From Nioella aestuarii (GTDB lineage Bacteria > Pseudomonadota > Alphaproteobacteria > Rhodobacterales > Rhodobacteraceae), in assembly GCF_050896395.1 (NCBI RefSeq), contig NZ_JBPBBA010000010.1:1-64000 (forward strand): 64,000 bases of DNA. The letters are read 5' to 3'. Made by a program: the position numbers and the translations under genes. Positions 52,951 to 61,103 of the stretch are shown piece after piece (the first letter of the stretch is position 1; every line of letters starts with the position of its first letter). The notes below the pieces were generated by a model, which saw nothing but the letters and a program-made list of their open reading frames with translations, was not told the DNA's origin and made no database searches.

Positions 52951-53601
52951 ATGAGACCCAACTATCAGAAAGCCGGGCTTACGGCGCTTGCAACAGCGGG
53001 ATTTATCGCAATGGCCGGTGCCGCGTCGGCACAATCGGCCCCGTGCCCGTCCAACGCCATGGGCATCACCAGCCCGACCGCTTGTTCCTGCGCCTCCGGC
53101 GGCGGAACCGGGGCGGTTTGGGGCACCAATGTCTATACCGCTGACAGCAATGTCTGCGTCGCTGCGGCCCATGCGGGCGTGATCGGCGCAGGGGGCGGAC
53201 AGATACTGGTGACGCCGGGTGGCGGCTATCAGAGCTATCCCGGCTCCACCCAGAACGGCATCGCCACCAGCACCTGGGGGTCTTATGACCGCAGTTTCAC
53301 GGTCACGCTCGTGTCAATGGAAATCCCCGCTTGCGGGACCATGCCCGCAGGGGCTGAGATCCATGAATGCAGCTGCCCGGCCGGACCCTACACCGGGTCC
53401 GCATGGGGATCAGACCCATATACCAACGACAGCAATATCTGTGTCGCGGCGATGCATACCGGCATGATCAGCGCTGCGGGCGGCACAGTGACGGTGCTTG
53501 CTGCCCCTGGGCTGCAAAGCTATCGCGGCTCGGAATGGAATGGGGTGAGCACGATGGATTATGGCCCCTGGAGCGGCTCGATCAGCTTCGACCGGAACTA
53601 A
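52951..53601 (+). CDS. Secreted protein with two LCCL domains
   Basis: This 216-aa protein has a signal peptide (LTALATAGFIAMAGAASAQ). Two tandem repeats follow, each of LCCL type: YTADSNVCVAAAHAGVIGAG with YQSYPGSTQNGI, then YTNDSNICVAAMHTGMISAA with LQSYRGSEWNGV. Each has paired cysteines (CSCASGGG/VCVA; CSCPAG/ICVA), so disulfides are likely in the periplasm or outside. LCCL domains may bind lipid or polysaccharide; function in bacteria is unknown. The start at 52951 follows AGGGAGGAAGGCCAT. The stop overlaps the convergent GntR gene. Confidence 0.8.
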   Translation: MRPNYQKAGLTALATAGFIAMAGAASAQSAPCPSNAMGITSPTACSCASGGGTGAVWGTNVYTADSNVCVAAAHAGVIGAGGGQILVTPGGGYQSYPGSTQNGIATSTWGSYDRSFTVTLVSMEIPACGTMPAGAEIHECSCPAGPYTGSAWGSDPYTNDSNICVAAMHTGMISAAGGTVTVLAAPGLQSYRGSEWNGVSTMDYGPWSGSISFDRN

Positions 53602-54335
53602 CCGGCCTGCTCTTTCGCCCGCTTGGCCATAACCGAGCGGGCGAGCTCAACGGTGTAGCGTTCAAGCTGGCTTAGACCGTCGCTGGCGGCTGCTCCGTCG
53701 TGCGCTTCGATCGCGTTGGCAATCCGGGTATGAAGGGCGACGATTTCTTCCCGAGACCGGGCCGTGAAGGTGATCATGTTCATCAGGGGCTGCATCGCTT
53801 CGACCGCGCCGGCCAGCTGGTAGGACAGCACCGGATTGTCGGCCCCGTCGACCAGCGCCCGATGAAAGGCCACGTCAGAGGCGCAGAAAGCCTCATCCGT
53901 CAGGCCCGGCTGTTGCTGGCGAAAGATCTCGGCGCGCATCGTGGCCAAGTGATCGGCGGTGCGGCGGTCTGCCGACAGCGGTGCGCAGGAGCGTTCCAGC
54001 GCATAGCGCGCCTCGCAGGCGGTGTCGAAGCTGACATCGTTCATCGACAAGAGCAGGGTCGAGGTGGTGATCTGCTGGCCATAGGCATCGGGATAGGACA
54101 GCCGGTTCACGAAGGCGCCGCCAAACGCCCCGCGCTGCGTGCGGATCAGCGATTGCGCCGCCAGACGTTTCAGCGCCTCGCGTACGGTGGAGCGCGATAC
54201 ATCGAACTGCTCGGCCAGTTCGGCTTCGGACGGCAGGCGTTCATCGACGATCAGATCGCCCGCGATGATGGAATCGCGGATGGCCTTGGCGATCTGCGCT
54301 GACAGGTCGGCGCTGCTCTTTGGGTCGATTTTCAC
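53598..54335 (-). CDS. GntR family regulator, FCD (FadR) subfamily
   Basis: This 245-aa protein has an N-terminal winged helix (about 10-75; IRDSIIAGDLIVDERLPSEA, VSRSTVREALKRLAAQSLIR). A C-terminal helical FCD ligand-binding domain follows (DTACEARYALERSCAPLSAD, FHRALVDGADNPVL). FCD regulators usually bind organic acids and release DNA when bound. It is divergent from the DUF2182 gene, with a perfect palindrome between them. In roseobacters a GntR gene commonly sits beside dmdA, so DMSP-related ligands are plausible. Confidence 0.88.
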   Translation of the reverse strand: MKIDPKSSADLSAQIAKAIRDSIIAGDLIVDERLPSEAELAEQFDVSRSTVREALKRLAAQSLIRTQRGAFGGAFVNRLSYPDAYGQQITTSTLLLSMNDVSFDTACEARYALERSCAPLSADRRTADHLATMRAEIFRQQQPGLTDEAFCASDVAFHRALVDGADNPVLSYQLAGAVEAMQPLMNMITFTARSREEIVALHTRIANAIEAHDGAAASDGLSQLERYTVELARSVMAKRAKEQAG

Positions 54336-54360
54336 GTAGCGTCACTTTCGAGATTTTATT

Positions 54361-54384
54361 TGTCAGACATTTAAAAGTCTGACA
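54361..54384. promoter_or_regulatory. Palindromic GntR-type operator
   Basis: TGTCAGAC (54361-54368), 8-base AT spacer, GTCTGACA (54377-54384) form a perfect inverted repeat. It lies between the GntR gene and DUF2182. A further GACATTTAAAA follows in tandem. It fits a dimeric regulator's site. Confidence 0.75.
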
Positions 54385-54420
54385 TTTAAAACGCAAGACC
54401 TGAGTCGGGGAGGACCAGCC

Positions 54421-55182
54421 TTGCTTGCAACACGGATCAGAGCGATGCGGGGGCCGCACTGGCTGGCGCTTTTTGCCCTGATCCTTGCGGCATGGGCGGC
54501 GCTTTACGCCATGTCGATCCCGGCTGATCTGCGCGCGGCGGGCCGTGTCTATGGAGCGGATTTCTGGGCCGACCTGTGCAACCTGACCCCGGATGCGGCG
54601 GGCTTTGTCCGGATGACTCTGATGTGGGCGCTGATGTCGGCGTCGATGATGGCCCCCACGGCGCTGCCTGCTTTCGCAACCTATGAGGATCTTTCTCATA
54701 CCGGGGCAGAGACCCGAATTCCGGCGCTCGTCGCAGGGTATCTCGTAATATGGCTCGGATTTTCAGTGATGGCTGCTGGCTTGCAGCTTGCCCTGCTGCG
54801 AAATGGGCTTCTTGATCCGTTTGGGTCCAGCGCGTCAGCGGCGTTGTCGGCTGGTCTCCTGGCGGTGGCCGGTGCCTATCAGTTCACGCCACTTAAGGAG
54901 GCGTGCCTGTCCAAGTGCCGTGCGCCGATGATGTTTTTCCTCCAGCATTTCGAGGAAGGCGCGTTCCGAAACGGGGTCAGGCTTGGCGCTGTGTGCCTTG
55001 GATGTTGTTGGGCGCTGATGTTGCTTGGCTTCGTTGGCGGGGTGATGAACCTGGGATTCATGGCTCTCGCCACGGTCCTGATGGTGTTGGAGAAACTGCC
55101 CGATATCGGGCGCTGGCTGACGCGGCCGCTTGGAGTTGCGCTGCTGGCAGGGGCGGCATGGGTCGCCATAACAGGAATCTGA
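54421..55182 (+). CDS. DUF2182 membrane protein
   Basis: This 253-aa protein has about six membrane segments. The DUF2182 features are WALMSASMMAPTALPAF, AGAYQFTPLKEACLSKCRAP and RLGAVCLGCCWALMLLGFV, with conserved Cys residues (CLSKC, CLGCC) that could bind metal. The start is TTG at 54421 behind GGGGAGGA; an ATG at 54445 is the alternative. The next gene is DUF1326, its usual partner. The function is unknown. The gene lies between the GntR operator and dmdA. Confidence 0.82.
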   Translation: MLATRIRAMRGPHWLALFALILAAWAALYAMSIPADLRAAGRVYGADFWADLCNLTPDAAGFVRMTLMWALMSASMMAPTALPAFATYEDLSHTGAETRIPALVAGYLVIWLGFSVMAAGLQLALLRNGLLDPFGSSASAALSAGLLAVAGAYQFTPLKEACLSKCRAPMMFFLQHFEEGAFRNGVRLGAVCLGCCWALMLLGFVGGVMNLGFMALATVLMVLEKLPDIGRWLTRPLGVALLAGAAWVAITGI

Positions 55183-55198
55183 GAGAGGAGAGAAAACA

Positions 55199-55885
55199 AT
55201 GGCAAGCGATCGTATCGAGACGCCCGCCCGCATTGATAACCGTCACCCGGCCTCATCGAAATCGGGCCACGGGGCGATTGAATGGGCAATCAAAGGCGAG
55301 CTTATCCTGAACTGTAACTGTACCGTGTTTTGCCCGTGTGTGGTGTCTCTCGGATTGCATCCGCCGACCGAAGGCCACTGCCAGACCTGGGGCGGTGTGC
55401 GCATCGACAGCGGCAATTATGGTGGCACGGACCTGTCGGGTCTGAATGTCGGCCTGTTGATCGAGATTCCGGGCATGATGAGCCGCGGCAACTGGAAAGT
55501 TGCGCTTTTCATCGACGAACGGGCCTCTGACGATCAGTTCAATGCGCTGGTCGACATCTTCTCGGGTAAGGCCAAGGGAACCACGGGTCTGTTCAAGGTG
55601 CTTGTCGGCGAAGTCATCGGCGTGGAGCGTCAACCGGTTAGCTACGAAACCGACGGAAAAACTCGCCACATCACGGTCGGCCGCCGCATTGAGGGTGTCG
55701 TGTTCCCGGTCGGCGGCAATGATCCCGACGAAGATATCGTGATCAGGAACACCAAATACTGGATGGGCCCCGATATCACTGTCGCGACCGCCTCCAAGGG
55801 TAAAGTGCGGGCATTCGGTCGTGTCTGGAACTTTGATGGCCGCTCGGCCGAGATCTGCCAGATCGACTGGAAGGGCCCGCGCTAA
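55199..55885 (+). CDS. DUF1326 protein
   Basis: This 228-aa soluble protein has a Cys cluster near the N-terminus: C39, C41, C45 and C47 in LNCNCTVFCPCVVSLG. The rest matches DUF1326 (HCQTWGGVRIDSGNYGGTDL, LIEIPGMMSRGNWKVALFID, FSGKAKGTTGLFKVLVGEVI). Four close cysteines suggest metal or thiol binding. DUF1326 and DUF2182 often occur together; the pair has no proven role. It lies 89 bp upstream of dmdA. Confidence 0.85.
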   Translation: MASDRIETPARIDNRHPASSKSGHGAIEWAIKGELILNCNCTVFCPCVVSLGLHPPTEGHCQTWGGVRIDSGNYGGTDLSGLNVGLLIEIPGMMSRGNWKVALFIDERASDDQFNALVDIFSGKAKGTTGLFKVLVGEVIGVERQPVSYETDGKTRHITVGRRIEGVVFPVGGNDPDEDIVIRNTKYWMGPDITVATASKGKVRAFGRVWNFDGRSAEICQIDWKGPR

Positions 55886-55974
55886 GGCGCTGATCAAACG
55901 AACAATTCCCGGGGGCCCTTTAAAACGGGCCCTCGCGGGCATATCCCCACCCACCCTTGTTGGAGTCTGCCGTC

Positions 55975-57078
55975 ATGGCTCTGATTGCACCATCCCGCCG
56001 CCTGCGTCGCACGCCCTTTTCCGAGGGGGTCGAGGCCGCCGGAGTCAAAGGCTACACGGTTTATAACCGGATGCTTCTGCCCACTGTCTTCCGCTCGGTC
56101 GTGGAGGATTATCATCATCTCAAAGAGGCCGTGCAGGTCTGGGACGTGGCCTGCGAACGCCAGGTAGAGCTGCGTGGCCCCGATGCCAGCCGCCTGATGC
56201 AGATGCTGACCCCGCGCGACCTGCGCGGCATGTTGCCCGGCCAGTGTTTCTACGTTCCGATCGTCGATGAAACCGGCGGTATGCTGAACGACCCGGTTGC
56301 AGTCAAACTGGCCGAAGACCGCTGGTGGATCTCCATCGCCGACAGCGATTTGCTGCTGTGGGTCAAGGGCATCGCCTATGGCTACCGGCTGGATGTTCTG
56401 GTCGATGAACCCGATGTGTCACCCCTGGCGGTGCAGGGGCCCAAAGCCGATGATCTGATGGCGCGGGTCTTTGGCGACTCGATCCGTGACGTGCGCTTCT
56501 TTCGCTTCGGGCATTTCGATTTTCAGGGCCGCGATCTGGTGATCGCACGCTCTGGCTATTCGAAACAGGGCGGGTTCGAGATCTACGTTGAAGGCAGCGA
56601 TATCGGTATGCCGCTTTGGAATGCGCTGATGGAGGCGGGCAAGGATCTGGATGTTCACGCGGGCTGCCCCAATCTGATTGAGCGGATCGAGGGCGGCTTG
56701 CTGTCCTACGGCAATGACATGACCGACGACAACACGCCCCATGAATGCGGGCTTGGCAAGTTCTGTAACACAGCCACGGCCATCGGCTGCGTCGGGCGTG
56801 ATGCGCTTCTGCGCGTGGCCAAGGAAGGCCCGGTACAGCAGATCCGGCCGGTTGAGATTCACGGCGATGCAGTGCCGCCATGTGACCGGCTCTGGCCGGT
56901 GATGGTGGGCGACAAACATGTGGGCAATATCAGCTCGGCCGCGTGGTCGCCGGATTTCAACACCAACGTGTCCATCGGTATGATCCGCATGACCCATTGG
57001 GACGCCTTTACCGAGGTTGACGTGATCACTCCTGCCGGAGTGCGCGCAGCCACGGTCTACGAGGCGTTCTGGAACTGA
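55975..57078 (+). CDS. dmdA: Dimethylsulfoniopropionate demethylase
   Basis: This 367-aa GcvT-fold enzyme removes a methyl group from DMSP onto tetrahydrofolate, giving methylmercaptopropionate. It matches my recall of roseobacter DmdA: SRRLRRTPFSEGVEAAGVKG, YNRMLLPTVFRS, EAVQVWDVACERQVELRGPD, LSYGNDMTDDNTPHECGLGK and NVSIGMIRMTHWDA. The start at 55975 follows TTGGAGTCTGCCGTC. The next gene is acuI, the classic dmdA-acuI pair. It differs from aminomethyltransferase GcvT in lacking the glycine-cleavage neighbours. Confidence 0.92.
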   Translation: MALIAPSRRLRRTPFSEGVEAAGVKGYTVYNRMLLPTVFRSVVEDYHHLKEAVQVWDVACERQVELRGPDASRLMQMLTPRDLRGMLPGQCFYVPIVDETGGMLNDPVAVKLAEDRWWISIADSDLLLWVKGIAYGYRLDVLVDEPDVSPLAVQGPKADDLMARVFGDSIRDVRFFRFGHFDFQGRDLVIARSGYSKQGGFEIYVEGSDIGMPLWNALMEAGKDLDVHAGCPNLIERIEGGLLSYGNDMTDDNTPHECGLGKFCNTATAIGCVGRDALLRVAKEGPVQQIRPVEIHGDAVPPCDRLWPVMVGDKHVGNISSAAWSPDFNTNVSIGMIRMTHWDAFTEVDVITPAGVRAATVYEAFWN

Positions 57079-57121
57079 ATTCACTTGGATCGTCTTTCGG
57101 CCGATCCTAATGCAACGAAAA

Positions 57122-58126
57122 GGAGACGAGATGTTTAACGCACTGGTCGTGAGAAAAGACGAAGAGAGCGGCAAGACCTCGGCTGCGGTGGAGCAGATCG
57201 GTTTGGATGATCTGCCCGATGGCAATGTGACAGTTGCCGTGGATTTTTCCACCGTGAACTACAAGGACGGGCTGTGCATAGGGCCGGGCGGTGGTCTGGT
57301 CCGTAACTACCCGCATGTGCCGGGAATCGACTTCGCGGGCACCGTCGAAAGCTCTGACGATGACCGTTACAAGCCCGGTGACAAGGTCGTGCTGACCGGC
57401 TGGCGCGTGGGTGAGAACCGGTGGGGCGGCTACGCTCAGAAGGCCCGTGTTCCCGCCGATTTCCTTGTCCCGCTGCCCGAGGGCATGAGCACCCGGCAGG
57501 CGATGGCCGTGGGCACCGCTGGTTTGACCGCGATGCTGGCTGTCATGGCGCTGGAAGATCACGGCCTGAAGCCCGGCGACGGCCCTGTTCTGGTAACTGG
57601 TGCGGCGGGCGGTGTGGGCTCTGTCGCAACGGCGATCCTGGCCAATCTGGGCCATGAGGTTGCCGCTGTGACCGGCCGTCCCGAGCAGGAAGACTATCTG
57701 CGTGGGCTCGGAGCCAGCCAGATCGTCGCGCGCGAGGATTTGACCGAAGTGACCCGCAAACCGCTGGAAGCCGAACAATGGGCGGGCTGTGTCGATGCGG
57801 TCGCCGGCGCGATGCTGGGCCGGGTGCTGAAGCAGATGAAATACGGAACCTCAGTTGCCGCGATCGGCCTTGCGGGCGGCGCGGCAATCGAAGGCGCGCT
57901 CATCACCCCGTTCATCCTGCGCGGTGTGAACCTTCTGGGCATCGACAGCGTCATGCAGCCTTTCGCCAATCGTGAACGGGCCTGGCAGCGCATCGCGGCG
58001 GATTTGCCGATGGACAAGCTGGAAGCAATGATCGAGCCCGCCAGCCTGTCGGATCTGCCCGATCTCGGCCGGTCGATCCTGAAAGGCGGCGTGCGTGGGC
58101 GCGTTGTTGTTGACGTGAATGCCTGA
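57122..58126 (+). CDS. acuI: Acryloyl-CoA reductase (AcuI-type MDR oxidoreductase)
   Basis: This 334-aa zinc-independent medium-chain reductase has the N-terminus MFNALVVRKDEESGKTSAAV and the NADPH site VLVTGAAGGVGSVATAILAN. Other motifs are NYKDGLCIGPGGGLVRNYPH and VLTGWRVGENRWGGYAQKAR. AcuI reduces toxic acryloyl-CoA to propionyl-CoA using NADPH. It follows dmdA, so both DMSP routes (demethylation and acrylate detoxification) meet here. A hairpin GGATCG/CGATCC lies between the two genes. The start at 57122 follows AAAGGAGACGAG; an in-frame ATG 12 bp upstream is less likely. Confidence 0.93.
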   Translation, partial: GDEMFNALVVRKDEESGKTSAAVEQIGLDDLPDGNVTVAVDFSTVNYKDGLCIGPGGGLVRNYPHVPGIDFAGTVESSDDDRYKPGDKVVLTGWRVGENRWGGYAQKARVPADFLVPLPEGMSTRQAMAVGTAGLTAMLAVMALEDHGLKPGDGPVLVTGAAGGVGSVATAILANLGHEVAAVTGRPEQEDYLRGLGASQIVAREDLTEVTRKPLEAEQWAGCVDAVAGAMLGRVLKQMKYGTSVAAIGLAGGAAIEGALITPFILRGVNLLGIDSVMQPFANRERAWQRIAADLPMDKLEAMIEPASLSDLPDLGRSILKGGVRGRVVVDVNA

Positions 58127-58149
58127 GTGACAAGGTTTCGCCGCCTGAC

Positions 58150-58215
58150 GGCGGCGATCCGCGGGGGGCTCTGCCCCCCGCATCCCCCCAAGTATTTTTT
58201 CCAAGAAGAAAGGGG
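58150..58215 (+). repeat. GC-hairpin plus AGTATTTTTTCCAAGAAGAA repeat
   Basis: A GGGGGGC/GCCCCCC hairpin (58163-58178) is followed by AAGTATTTTTTCCAAGAAGA. It is similar to the minus-strand copy near 39204-39240. It looks like a dispersed terminator-like repeat after acuI. Confidence 0.55.
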
Positions 58216-58334
58216 AGGGGCTTGACCGATTGCGCCGATCCGCGCACAAGCCAAGTATGACCAGAACATTTGCCATGACCGTCTATTATCGCCCGTTCAA
58301 ATAGAGCGGCGGACCCATGTGCAGATAATGACAG

Positions 58335-58358
58335 ACCGCCATCGAGGGCGGTTTTTTT
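58335..58358 (+). terminator. Rho-independent terminator
   Basis: ACCGCC ATCGAG GGCGGT then a run of T (58352-58358). It lies 40 bp before the GNAT start and ends transcripts from the left. Confidence 0.75.
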
Positions 58359-58398
58359 GTGTGATCCGGCTTTGGTGGTCCAAACCGGAGAAGACCGC

Positions 58399-58860
58399 AT
58401 GAGTATCAAACCAATCATCCGACCCGTCACGCCTCAGGATCTGGAGGCGCTGGCAGATATGGTGCGCCATCTGGCGCGCTTTCACGGGGATGTCCCGTCA
58501 GTCACCACTGCAACTCTTGCCCGCGATTGTCTGGGGCAAGCGCCCTGGTTGCATGTGCTGGTCGCCGAAGTGAACGAGGCGCTTTGTGGATACGCTATGC
58601 TGTTCCCGCTGGCCCGTGCGCAGCATGGTGAAAGGGGCATGGATCTGCACCACCTGTATGTTCACAAGGGTCTGCGCGGGCTTGGGATTGGCCGGGCCCT
58701 TGTCAGAGCGTCCGAGGCGCTGGCGGCAAGGCTTAATGCCCGGTTTCTGACCGTATCTGCAGTGCAGGAGAACGATGTGGCAGGGCAGACATACCTGTCG
58801 CTTGGGTTCGAAGAGGCGCCAAACACCGCGCGCAGGTTTCGACGGGAGCTTCCCGGCTGA
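58399..58860 (+). CDS. GNAT family N-acetyltransferase
   Basis: This 153-aa protein has the acetyl-CoA motif LHHLYVHKGLRGLGIGRALV (Q/RxxGxG/A form) and the final GNAT strand LGFEEAPNTARRF. The acceptor is unknown. The start MSIKPIIRPV (58399) follows CCGGAGAAGACCGC. It lies between acuI and a BCCT transporter, but a terminator before it and a 355-bp gap after it suggest separate transcription. Confidence 0.82.
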   Translation: MSIKPIIRPVTPQDLEALADMVRHLARFHGDVPSVTTATLARDCLGQAPWLHVLVAEVNEALCGYAMLFPLARAQHGERGMDLHHLYVHKGLRGLGIGRALVRASEALAARLNARFLTVSAVQENDVAGQTYLSLGFEEAPNTARRFRRELPG

Positions 58861-59215
58861 CACAACTTTTGCGCACATTTGTATACCGTGGAGCTACGCG
58901 TTCTCTGATCGCATGGCTCCATATTTTGTTGCTTTGACAAGGGTTTGCCCTGCGTCTCCCGAGGAAAGGTTGGCGGTTTCTGGACACACGTGTTAGTTGT
59001 GACCAAGAAGAGCGGAATTGCGCCGCAGCCGGGTGTGGAAGTGCCGTTTTTGTACAAGAAGCGGAAGCCCCCCGGACTAAGGCTGGCCAAAGGGAGAGAC
59101 TGACGACCAGACCCGGTTCATTTTTGGAAAAACACCTCCGGGAACGGCACGCAAAGGAGACAGGGGACCATCCAGTTGTAAAAAGTTTTTCCAAGATATC
59201 TGGGAGGAGAACTCT
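58861..59215. other. Leader of the BCCT transporter
   Basis: No gene is supported in these 355 bases. TTTGTATACCG near 58878-58888 is a TGTATAC-type site that a GntR regulator could use. GGGAGGAGAACTCT before 59216 is the ribosome site. Confidence 0.45.
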
Positions 59216-60865
59216 ATGGCAAAAACGCCCCCATTGATGGAATTGCCGATCAAGACCGCCGAGGGCGGCTTTTACGACGGCTTTAGCAAAGACGTTACGG
59301 TAACCGCAAAAATCCTGGTTGGTGCGCTGATCATCTGGGCCGTTGCATTTCCTGACAACGCCGCCAGCGTGCTTGGCAGCCTCAACAGCTTCCTGCTGGC
59401 AAATTTCGCAACCTGGTACATCTGGGTCGTGGCCTTCTTCATCATCGTCTGCATCCTGCTGGCAATCGTGCCGTCTTCTGGGCGGCTGACACTGGGTCTT
59501 CCGGAAGACAAACCGGAATTCTCTAACTTCTCTTGGTTCTCGATGATGTTCGGGGCAGGGATCGGCATCGGGATGCTGACCTTTGCTACGGCAGAACCGA
59601 TTTACCATTTCGCCACCAACCCCGATGTGATCATGGGGAGCGCCGAAGGGTCATCAGCCGAAAACGTGCGCAACGCCTATAAGTGGTCGTTCCTGCACTG
59701 GGGTATCGGGGCCTGGGCCTGCTATGCCTTGGTCGGTCTGGCGCTGGCCTATTTCTCGTATCGCCGCAATCTGCCGTTGACGATCCGCTCAGCCCTGGTG
59801 CCGCTCTTCGGGCGGTCGCTGTCGGGTACCCTTGGCCATGTCGTCGACATCGTTGCGGTTGTCGCCACAGTTCTGGGTGTGTCGCAAACGCTCGGCTTCG
59901 GGGTGAACCAGTTCGTTGCGGGCGTGCACCGCATCGGTCTGGGCGATTGGCTGCTGCGGGAAGATGGCAGTGCCTCGACCGCGGCGATCATCTTCGCGCT
60001 TCTGGTGATCATGGGGGCCTCGACCCTGTCGGCGCTGTCGGGTGTTGGCAAAGGCATCAAGTGGCTGTCGAACATCAATATGGGGCTCAGCTTCTTCCTG
60101 CTGGCCTTCTTCCTGATCTTCGGCTCCACGTTCTTCGGCCTCCAGGCGCTGTTCGTCGGGATCTTTGACTACCTGGTCAACTTGCCGTCGATGCTGTTCA
60201 CCGTTTGGCGTTCTGACGGCGTTGAGGGATCGGTGGCCAGCCAGCTGTCCGGCTGGCAGGGCGGATGGTCCGTCTTCTACTGGGCCTGGTGGATCGCTTT
60301 TGCCCCGTTCGTCGGCGTGTTCCTGGCACGTATTTCCCGGGGTCGGACCGTGCGGGAATACGTTCTGGGTGCGATCATCATCCCATCGATGATGTGCTTT
60401 GTCTGGTTCGCCATCGTGGGTGGCACCGCGATCGACCTGTCGCTGAATGGCGATGCGGGCGATGCGATCACCGGCGCAGGTGCGGAGTCGCAGCTGTTTG
60501 CGATGCTGGATGTGATGCTGTCCTCTGGTCTTGCATGGGTCATGGCATTCATCGTCGTCATCCTGCTGCTGACCTATCTCGTAACCTCGGCAGACTCGGC
60601 TGTTCTGATCGTCAACACGATCAACTCGGGCGGTGATGAGGGGCCGAAGGGCCGCCCGCATATCATCTTCTGGGGCGCTGCCCTGGCGATGGTTGTTGGG
60701 GCTCTGCTGATCATCGGCGGGCTCGGGGCGATCCAGACCGCCATGGTCATCGGGGCGCTGCCCTTCAGCTTCGTGATGCTGTTGATGGGCTTTGCCGTGA
60801 TCAAGGGCATTTGGCGCGACGCGATCCGTGAAAAGAACGGCGTCGAAAGCGTCTATCGCGAATAA
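59216..60865 (+). CDS. BCCT family betaine/DMSP-type transporter
   Basis: This 549-aa protein has about twelve membrane segments. The BCCT signature is SVFYWAWWIAFAPFVGVFLA, and the glycine-rich binding stretch is MFGAGIGIGMLTFATAEPIY. The family takes up glycine betaine, choline, carnitine and DMSP with Na+ or H+. Its position 1 kb after dmdA-acuI makes DMSP (DmdT-like) uptake plausible, but glycine betaine is also possible. A GC-rich terminator follows. Confidence 0.9.
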   Translation: MAKTPPLMELPIKTAEGGFYDGFSKDVTVTAKILVGALIIWAVAFPDNAASVLGSLNSFLLANFATWYIWVVAFFIIVCILLAIVPSSGRLTLGLPEDKPEFSNFSWFSMMFGAGIGIGMLTFATAEPIYHFATNPDVIMGSAEGSSAENVRNAYKWSFLHWGIGAWACYALVGLALAYFSYRRNLPLTIRSALVPLFGRSLSGTLGHVVDIVAVVATVLGVSQTLGFGVNQFVAGVHRIGLGDWLLREDGSASTAAIIFALLVIMGASTLSALSGVGKGIKWLSNINMGLSFFLLAFFLIFGSTFFGLQALFVGIFDYLVNLPSMLFTVWRSDGVEGSVASQLSGWQGGWSVFYWAWWIAFAPFVGVFLARISRGRTVREYVLGAIIIPSMMCFVWFAIVGGTAIDLSLNGDAGDAITGAGAESQLFAMLDVMLSSGLAWVMAFIVVILLLTYLVTSADSAVLIVNTINSGGDEGPKGRPHIIFWGAALAMVVGALLIIGGLGAIQTAMVIGALPFSFVMLLMGFAVIKGIWRDAIREKNGVESVYRE

Positions 60866-60887
60866 AGTGCTGTGATGCAGCGCTTGG

Positions 60888-60921
60888 AACCCCCGTCGCG
60901 AAACCGGCGGGGGTTTCTGTT
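60888..60921 (+). terminator. Rho-independent terminator after the BCCT gene
   Basis: AACCCCCG (60888-60895) pairs with CGGGGGTT (60908-60915), followed by TCTGTTTTC. Confidence 0.75.
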
Positions 60922-61103
60922 TTCGGTCTGCAATTGACCTGTGAACGGGACTGTCGTAGGCGTTTTTCGTCCCGTCTTTGTTACGGGGCTGCCGCTGATC
61001 CGGGTTCGGGTTGCCGGCTCGGCTGGAAGACCTGCCAGGATGGGAAACGCCCGCCTGGGGTCGGCGTGCCCCGGGCGTGGCAATGAGGAACTAGGATCAA
61101 AGA

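Noticed and set aside
55911..55932. GGGCCC-N8-GGGCCC as a terminator before dmdA
   Set aside because: There is no T run after it and GGGCCC is self-complementary, so the signal is weak.
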